A DNA stretch of 38,800 nt, from positions 26,343 to 65,142 of the forward strand of contig JAAVCJ010000027.1 of the NCBI GenBank assembly GCA_014802385.1, written 5' to 3'. This DNA comes from Bacteroides sp. GTDB lineage: Bacteria; Bacteroidota; Bacteroidia; Bacteroidales; Muribaculaceae. Numbering within the stretch: the first letter of the stretch is position 1; each line of letters opens with the position of its first letter. Position numbers and translations under genes: made by a program. The notes under the pieces were generated by a model. That model saw only the letters and a program-made list of their open reading frames with translations, did no database searches and had not been told where the DNA came from. Positions 34,347 to 38,800 of this stretch are shown here, piece after piece.

Positions 34347-34873
34347 TTGATAATGAATTGGTTTATAAAACGTTGTGTTGTTGCGGCAATCTGCTGTTCG
34401 TCTTCGAGCATGGTCGAGTCAAAGCGGGCGGCAGCGCGGGTGTAGTGTGGCAGGCGTTCACTGAGCGACGCGGTGATGAACTCGCGCAGTTCGTCGTCGT
34501 TTAGACGGGCTATCAGCGGCCTGGTAGCGCGTGCGACGGCGAGGCGCGAGTGCAGGCGGTCGATATCGGTCTCGAGATAGACCGGGGTGCCGGTGGCGAG
34601 CATCAGTTCCATCATGCCCTCGCGGCAGGGTGTACCGCCGCCGGTGGCGATGATGACGTCGCTGAGTGTTGACACTCGGGTGAGAGCTTCGCGCTCGAGC
34701 CTGCGAAATGTCTCCTCGCCGTGTTGGGCGAATATCTCGCTGATTGTCATGCCCTGTTCCTGCTCGATCAACTGGTCTAAATCGACGAACTGCATGGACG
34801 CAGCATGAGCCACGGCATGACCGAGAGTGGTCTTGCCGCAGCCCATGTAGCCTATGAGGTATATAGGGTGCAT
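34343..34873 (-). CDS. aroK: Shikimate kinase
   Basis: A 176-residue P-loop kinase that phosphorylates shikimate at the 3-hydroxyl using ATP, the fifth step of aromatic amino-acid synthesis. Walker A is GYMGCGKTTLG at residues 8-18; VDLDQLIEQEQGMTISEIF carries the shikimate-binding Asp; EETFRRLEREAL contains the conserved FR.LE block; IATGGGTPCREG is the GGG substrate loop; and the lid has ATRPLIARL. The length is normal for the family. It ends with a 4-bp overlap into the dehydrogenase-like gene and begins 17 bp after mscL. Confidence 0.96.
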   Translation of the reverse strand: MHPIYLIGYMGCGKTTLGHAVAHAASMQFVDLDQLIEQEQGMTISEIFAQHGEETFRRLEREALTRVSTLSDVIIATGGGTPCREGMMELMLATGTPVYLETDIDRLHSRLAVARATRPLIARLNDDELREFITASLSERLPHYTRAAARFDSTMLEDEQQIAATTQRFINQFIIK

Positions 34874-34890
34874 TTATATGTTCGGGGCGA

Positions 34891-35325
34891 TTATTTCTTG
34901 TCGGCCTGCTGTTGGAGCAAATCGCGTATCTCGGTGAGCAGAACTTCTTCTTTGGTGGGTTCGGGTGCGGGAGCGGGTGCTTCCTCCTCTTTCTTCTTGA
35001 ATTTCATGATAACTCTCAGTGCCACGAAGATGCTGAACGCGATAATCAGGAAATCAACGATATTCTCGACGAAGATGCCATAGTTGACGGCTACCTCCTG
35101 AGTGGTTACCGAGCCGGCTGCATCTTTAACCTCGGGTGTAATGATATACTTGAGGTTCTTGTAGCCGTCGCCGCCGGTTGCAAGCGAGATAACCGGCATG
35201 ATAATGTCGTTGACGAGCGATGAAACGATTTTACCGAATGCTCCGCCGATGATAACACCGACTGCCATATCGATAATGTTGCCCTTCATGGCAAATGCTT
35301 TGAAATCAGAAAGAAATTTACCCAT
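34891..35325 (-). CDS. mscL: Large-conductance mechanosensitive channel MscL
   Basis: A 144-residue inner-membrane protein forming a pentameric pressure-release pore. The N-terminal amphipathic helix MGKFLSDFKAFAMKGNIIDM leads into TM1 (AVGVIIGGAFGKIVSSLVND, with the small-residue GxxxG-like constriction), a periplasmic loop of about 35 residues, TM2 (YGIFVENIVDFLIIAFSIFV) and a charged bundle FKKKEEEAPAPAPEPTKEE ending in LLTEIRDLLQQ. All are standard. It lies 55 bp after dnaX with no clear promoter between, so it is probably read from dnaX. Confidence 0.97.
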   Translation of the reverse strand: MGKFLSDFKAFAMKGNIIDMAVGVIIGGAFGKIVSSLVNDIIMPVISLATGGDGYKNLKYIITPEVKDAAGSVTTQEVAVNYGIFVENIVDFLIIAFSIFVALRVIMKFKKKEEEAPAPAPEPTKEEVLLTEIRDLLQQQADKK

Positions 35326-35380
35326 AATCAGTAATTAAATAAATAGTTGAAAAAATTTGTCTAACAGTTATAGAACACCA

Positions 35381-37162
35381 TCACGTCAGTGAAAGTTTAA
35401 GCGCCTTGGCAAACTTTTTGAAATTTTTGTTTTCGGTCATCAGGTATTCTATAATTTCGCGTTCGTTCCAGGTCGACGGGCTTGAGGCTCCCTGGTTGAA
35501 CTCGATGTCAAACGTGACGTGGTCGTTGGCAAGATGGTCGTGTATGAACGTCAGCAGCGCCGGCATCTCGCGGTCAAGCTCTTCGCGCTGAGTCTTGTTC
35601 TCGATTGTGACAACGAACACGTTGGGGTGGTCGTCACTCGGCACGGGCAGGCTGGCACGCATGGTGTTGTGCAGTATGCGCTTGGTTGGGTCGATCATCA
35701 TGTACTCTTTCCACGCGGCTACGAGCTGGTCGGGGGTGTAGGCCGAGTCGCGCTTAGGCCTGTTGTCTTCGACCGGGGTCGTGTCGGTCTGCTCCTGGCG
35801 CATGGCGGCGCTGCCGTTGCGTATGCTGATAGTGTGCATCAGCGGTGTGCGTGTGCGGCGCGGTGTCGCCGCCGGGGCAGGGGGTGTGTAGGCCGGCGTG
35901 GCTGCTGATGATGGTGTGACCGGGGCGGTGGCCGTCGGTGTCTCGACGGCGCGGGGTGCTGATGCCGGTGCCGGGGTCACGGGCGTGGCGGTCGCGGCAG
36001 CATCGGTCGACGATGTCACAGCGATGGGTTGCAACTGCCCCTCTCCGTCGCCACTAAAGATGGGGGAGGGGCTGAGTAGTTGGCACAGTTTGATGAGCAG
36101 CAGCTCGACGAGGAATGTCTTGGCCGACGCCTGACGGTAGTTGAGGTCGGCATCGTTGCACAGGCTCATGGCCTGATACAGGAACGTGGGTGTACACTTT
36201 GAAGCCTGTTCGCTCATGAGCTTGAGCGTGGCCTCGTCAGTGTCGACGAGCGAGCGTGTCGACTCCTCGCGGGTCACCATGAGGTCGCGAATGTAGGCGG
36301 CGAGGCCGTTGACAAATGCGTGCGAGTCAAAGCCGTGGTCGCGTATCTCCTTGTAGGTGAGCAGCGCTGCAGGCACGTCACAGGCCAGGAAGCTGTCGAC
36401 GAGCCGGCTGAAGTAGGCCGCGTCGAGCACGTTGAGGTTGTCGATGGTGCTGCGGTAGGTTATCTCGCCGCGCGATGAGGCTGCCACCTGGTCAAATATC
36501 GATAGCGCGTCGCGCATGGCGCCGTCGGCCTTGGAGGCTATCACACCGAGGGCCGAGCGCTCGGCCTTGATGCCCTCGCTTTTGGCTACAAACTCCAGGT
36601 GATTGACCATGTCGCTGATGGTGATGCGGTTGAAATCGTATATCTGGCATCGTGACAGTATGGTAGGTATGATTTTGTGCTTCTCGGTAGTGGCGAGAAT
36701 GAACACTACATAGCTCGGGGGCTCCTCGAGGGTCTTGAGGAAGGCGTTGAACGCGGCCGACGACAGCATGTGAACCTCGTCGATGATGAAGACACGGTAG
36801 CGGCCGTTGGTGGGAGCCACCTGCACCTGGTCGACCAGGGCGCGAATGTCGTCGACGCTGTTGTTTGACGCCGCGTCAAGCTCGACGATGTTGAGTGAGC
36901 TGCCGGCGTTGAAGGCGCGGCACGAGTCGCACTCGTTACACGGGTCGCCGTCGGGTGTGCGGTTCTCGCAGTTGATGGTCTTGGCAAAGATGCGCGCACA
37001 CGACGTCTTGCCCACACCGCGCGAGCCGCAGAACAGGTAGGCGTGAGCCAACTTGTCGGTAGCGATGGCGTTTTTGAGCGTCGACGTCAGCGCGGTCTGC
37101 CCCACCACGCTTGCGAACGTTGACGGGCGGTACTTGCGTGCCGATACGATATATTTATCCAT
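35381..37162 (-). CDS. dnaX: DNA polymerase III gamma/tau subunit
   Basis: A 593-residue clamp-loader ATPase. Walker A is GSRGVGKTS at 46-54; the zinc module has C65, C75, C78 and C81; Walker B-type VFIIDEVHMLS near 125; SRC sensor block ILSRCQIYDF near 168-177; domain III follows to about 365. After it comes a Pro/Ala/Thr-rich linker (about 385-450) and a C-terminal tau-like domain to the end (WKEYMMIDPTKRILHN onward). The linker start, encoded at 36037-36072, carries a G/C hairpin in the DNA. A minus-strand promoter box (37190-37197) precedes it. It loads the sliding clamp and links the replisome; whether a short gamma form is made is unknown. Confidence 0.96.
   Translation of the reverse strand: MDKYIVSARKYRPSTFASVVGQTALTSTLKNAIATDKLAHAYLFCGSRGVGKTSCARIFAKTINCENRTPDGDPCNECDSCRAFNAGSSLNIVELDAASNNSVDDIRALVDQVQVAPTNGRYRVFIIDEVHMLSSAAFNAFLKTLEEPPSYVVFILATTEKHKIIPTILSRCQIYDFNRITISDMVNHLEFVAKSEGIKAERSALGVIASKADGAMRDALSIFDQVAASSRGEITYRSTIDNLNVLDAAYFSRLVDSFLACDVPAALLTYKEIRDHGFDSHAFVNGLAAYIRDLMVTREESTRSLVDTDEATLKLMSEQASKCTPTFLYQAMSLCNDADLNYRQASAKTFLVELLLIKLCQLLSPSPIFSGDGEGQLQPIAVTSSTDAAATATPVTPAPASAPRAVETPTATAPVTPSSAATPAYTPPAPAATPRRTRTPLMHTISIRNGSAAMRQEQTDTTPVEDNRPKRDSAYTPDQLVAAWKEYMMIDPTKRILHNTMRASLPVPSDDHPNVFVVTIENKTQREELDREMPALLTFIHDHLANDHVTFDIEFNQGASSPSTWNEREIIEYLMTENKNFKKFAKALKLSLT
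36037..36072. repeat. GC-rich inverted repeat inside dnaX
   Basis: GCCCCTCTCC (36037-36046) pairs with GGGGAGGGGC (36063-36072), 9 Watson-Crick pairs and one G-T, with a 16-nt loop. It encodes the segment SPSPIFSGDGEGQ exactly where the conserved domain III gives way to the low-complexity linker. It resembles a dispersed REP-type stem inserted in frame. A role as a frameshift stimulator is possible but no slippery A-run is seen just before it. Confidence 0.6.
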
Positions 37163-37189
37163 GTATAATAATGTATATGCTTATAACGG

Positions 37190-37197
37190 CAAATTTA
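37190..37197 (-). promoter_or_regulatory. Candidate dnaX promoter -7 box
   Basis: On the minus strand 37197-37190 reads TAAATTTG, matching TAnnTTTG, 28 bp upstream of the dnaX ATG. The position 19 bp further upstream is T-rich on the minus strand (TTTT) rather than TTTG, so the -33 element is imperfect. Confidence 0.45.
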
Positions 37198-37262
37198 GCG
37201 AAATAAATCCAATACGAAAAATTTTTAACCCAAACCCACTGGCCGATTACTGAAAAATAAAT

Positions 37263-37293
37263 TTTGCTAATTCAAAATTATACTTTAAGTTTG
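37263..37293 (+). promoter_or_regulatory. Promoter of the AT-rich exported-protein gene
   Basis: TTTG at 37263-37266, 19 bp, TAAGTTTGC from 37286: a full Bacteroidota consensus promoter. The gene's ATG is at 37321, so the leader is about 20-23 nt. It is divergent from the dnaX promoter, with which it shares a 158-bp intergenic region. Confidence 0.7.
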
Positions 37294-37320
37294 CAACTGT
37301 AACGAGAAATATTGCTTATT

Positions 37321-38046
37321 ATGAGACTATTGCTATTGATATCAATTGTGCTTTTTGAGGTAATGAGTTCCCAGGCCTTATCACTCACCTCTTATTATAC
37401 AGCCACGCAAGAGAGAAATAGTGATATGCACAAATCAAATAACGAAAATCAACTGGTTCAAGATATCTCATATAGTTATGAGCTGGTGTCAGATAATGGG
37501 AAGCTTAACTGTATCGGTACTCTAAATTTTTCATTGAATCTACCATCGGGTACAAGTCATTTGATTTTAGAAAGGTCAATTCAGCGTAGTAAAATTGATA
37601 TACCAGGAATGATAATTTTTTCATTAAAATCTGTTTGGCCCAACACTACAACCAATATAACTAAACAAGATATTTATTGGGGTACATATTTTAGAATTCG
37701 TGTTGTATTCGAAGATAATACAGATGTATACTCGCCAATATATTCGGTTAATGATTATATTGAGACTTCTGATTTGGAATTGTTGCAGAGTCAAGAGTCG
37801 GCAGCTATAGATAATATAGAAGCTGATGACGACAATGTTTGTATTTATATTAATAATAAGAATTTGGGGATAGACTCTAAAGAGCCAATTTCGATAAATG
37901 TATTTGATTTATATGGCAGAAGTATTTTTAATAGCGATATGGTAACAACGGAAACGATACCGCTAAATAATGTTGCCTCTAAATTCATCATTGTCAGATA
38001 TCAAACATCAAAAAATATTATAACTAAAAAATTCCTTCTACAATGA
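37321..38046 (+). CDS. Exported hypothetical protein with type IX sorting-like C-terminus
   Basis: A 241-residue protein. The ATG at 37321 gives the signal peptide MRLLLLISIVLFEVMSSQAL. The middle (about 45-150) looks beta-rich (YSYELVSDNGKLNCIGTLNF; RIRVVFEDNTDVYSPIYSV). The last 80 residues (AIDNIEADDDNVCIYINN, INVFDLYGRSIFNS, KFIIVRYQ, ITKKFLL) match the pattern of a type A T9SS sorting domain, a terminal beta-sandwich recognised for export and anchoring. It is visibly richer in A/T than all its neighbours, with many AAT, ATA and AAA codons, which may mean recent acquisition. It lies 272 bp ahead of porV, a T9SS component. The mature part is not recognisable. Confidence 0.72.
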   Translation: MRLLLLISIVLFEVMSSQALSLTSYYTATQERNSDMHKSNNENQLVQDISYSYELVSDNGKLNCIGTLNFSLNLPSGTSHLILERSIQRSKIDIPGMIIFSLKSVWPNTTTNITKQDIYWGTYFRIRVVFEDNTDVYSPIYSVNDYIETSDLELLQSQESAAIDNIEADDDNVCIYINNKNLGIDSKEPISINVFDLYGRSIFNSDMVTTETIPLNNVASKFIIVRYQTSKNIITKKFLLQ

Positions 38047-38051
38047 TTCGT

Positions 38052-38097
38052 TGTATCGCCGGGTGGCTCATACATCGAGAATAATTAGATTTTTTTT
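38052..38097 (+). terminator. Possible terminator after the T9SS-cargo-like gene
   Basis: Six bases after the stop codon, TGTAT-C-GCC (38052-38060) can pair with GGC-TC-ATACA (38065-38074) around a GGGT loop; an eight-T run follows at 38090-38097. The T-run is 15 nt from the stem, further than in a classical intrinsic terminator. The rest of the 272-bp gap to porV holds no recognisable gene. Confidence 0.35.
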
Positions 38098-38318
38098 ATG
38101 TCGGTTGGTTTGCTTATACTGCCCATTCAGTAGATACACTAAGCCCTGTTCTGAATATACCCACTGCGTTAGATATACGTTTTGTTTCATGATACAATTG
38201 GTTTATCGGGTGCAAGGTGGTGGCAAATTTCGGTAAATCCAAAAGCCGTTCATAATAAATGAGTGGGTTTTGAGTTAACTATATAGGGTATATTGTATGA
38301 CCTATCACACACACTGAC

Positions 38319-38800
38319 ATGAAAAAGTATCTCTTATCTCTTATAGCATTGCTGGCCGTGGCTGTTGGTGCCGTGGCTCAGAAAAATGAGTTCAATCCCA
38401 TTGAGACGGGTGTCACGTCGCTGTCGATTGCACCCGACGCCCGCGGTGCGTCGATGGGTGACACGGGCGCGGCCACCGATCCCGATGCAAACTCTCAGTT
38501 CTGGAACCCGTCGAAGTATGCGTTTGCATACAGTCAGGGAGCGGCTTCGCTCAGCTACACACCGTGGTTGCGCAAGCTGGTCAATGACATCTTTCTGGCC
38601 AATCTGGCCGGTTATTGGAAGGTTGGTTCGGGTGACAATCAGGCCGTGAGTGCCTCGCTGCGATATTTCTCGCTCGGTGAGTTTACATCGAACGACCAAA
38701 GCGGAGCTGTGGGCCAGAGTCTTAACCCCTACGAGCTGTCGTTTGACGTCGGCTACTCGCGCAAGTTGAGCGAGAAGTACTCGATGGGTGTTGTGTTCCG
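38319..38800 (+). CDS. porV: Type IX secretion outer membrane protein PorV (C-terminus cut by window edge)
   Basis: An open frame from the ATG at 38319 to the window edge encodes 160 residues without a stop. It starts with a signal peptide (MKKYLLSLIALLAVAVGAVA), then NPIETGVTSLSIAPDARGAS, MGDTGAATDPDANSQFWNPS and KYAFAYSQGAASLSYTPWLR, which are hallmark PorV/LptO segments of the FadL-like beta-barrel family, and continues with LRYFSLGEFT and YELSFDVGYSRKLSEKYSMG. PorV shuttles type IX cargo from the translocon to the attachment complex, binding sorting domains. The upstream gene encodes a sorting-like domain, though the usual partner porU is not visible here. No strong promoter box is seen in the preceding gap. 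Confidence 0.92.
   Translation, partial: MKKYLLSLIALLAVAVGAVAQKNEFNPIETGVTSLSIAPDARGASMGDTGAATDPDANSQFWNPSKYAFAYSQGAASLSYTPWLRKLVNDIFLANLAGYWKVGSGDNQAVSASLRYFSLGEFTSNDQSGAVGQSLNPYELSFDVGYSRKLSEKYSMGVVF

Noticed and set aside
36061-36110. E. coli-type programmed -1 frameshift site in dnaX
   Set aside because: No A-AAA-AAG slippery heptamer is present before the GC stem, so there is no direct support for frameshifting.
38051-38236. 61-codon open frame between the AT-rich gene and porV
   Set aside because: Starts with TTG inside a probable hairpin, Cys/Arg-rich without recognisable features; likely chance.

Overview
The window looks like a chromosomal segment of a Bacteroidota bacterium, most likely order Bacteroidales and possibly Muribaculaceae-like. 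The pointers are a SusC/SusD pair with surface lipoproteins, a type IX secretion outer-membrane protein (PorV) at the right edge, a typical Bacteroidales lptE-secG cluster, no Shine-Dalgarno-like leaders, and several promoters of the Bacteroidota form TTTG-N19-TAnnTTTG. The family assignment is an inference; the phylum is well supported.

Layout. (1) 1-3847, minus strand: a housekeeping envelope cluster reading acyltransferase, sigma-54 activator, lptE, a hypothetical protein, and secG (cut by the window edge). (2) 3945-5436, minus: two DUF1573 proteins, separated by a perfect 50-bp palindrome from pgi (5531-6868), then rlmN (6923-7954), whose promoter lies almost on its start codon. (3) 8263-31418, plus: a polysaccharide utilisation locus (PUL) of twelve genes. 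(4) 31606-37162, minus: gluQ, rnhA, an alanine-dehydrogenase-like gene, aroK, mscL and dnaX, ordinary housekeeping genes partly linked by 4-bp ATGA overlaps. (5) 37321 onward, plus: an AT-rich gene with a type IX sorting-like C-terminus, then porV (cut by the edge).

The PUL is the interesting part. At the surface it has SusC, SusD, a large lipoprotein probably binding glycan, a lipoprotein with a phosphodiester glycosidase (NAGPA) domain and a DUF4855-like lipoprotein. In the periplasm it has a GH2 enzyme, two GH20 beta-N-acetylhexosaminidases and two TIM-barrel-like proteins of no assigned activity. In the cytoplasm it has a ROK sugar kinase and a SIS-domain protein resembling glucosamine-6-phosphate deaminase II. 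Together they suggest capture of an amino-sugar-rich, perhaps phosphodiester-containing glycan, its trimming to GlcNAc or GlcN, then phosphorylation and deamination to fructose-6-phosphate. No PUL regulator, no nagA deacetylase and no inner-membrane sugar transporter lie in the window.

Non-coding structure worth attention: the 50-bp palindrome (5453-5502), a 117-bp nested inverted-repeat element inside the PUL (27768-27884), and a canonical promoter at 31488-31518 that points into no plus-strand gene. No tRNA, rRNA, CRISPR array, transposase or integrase was seen.
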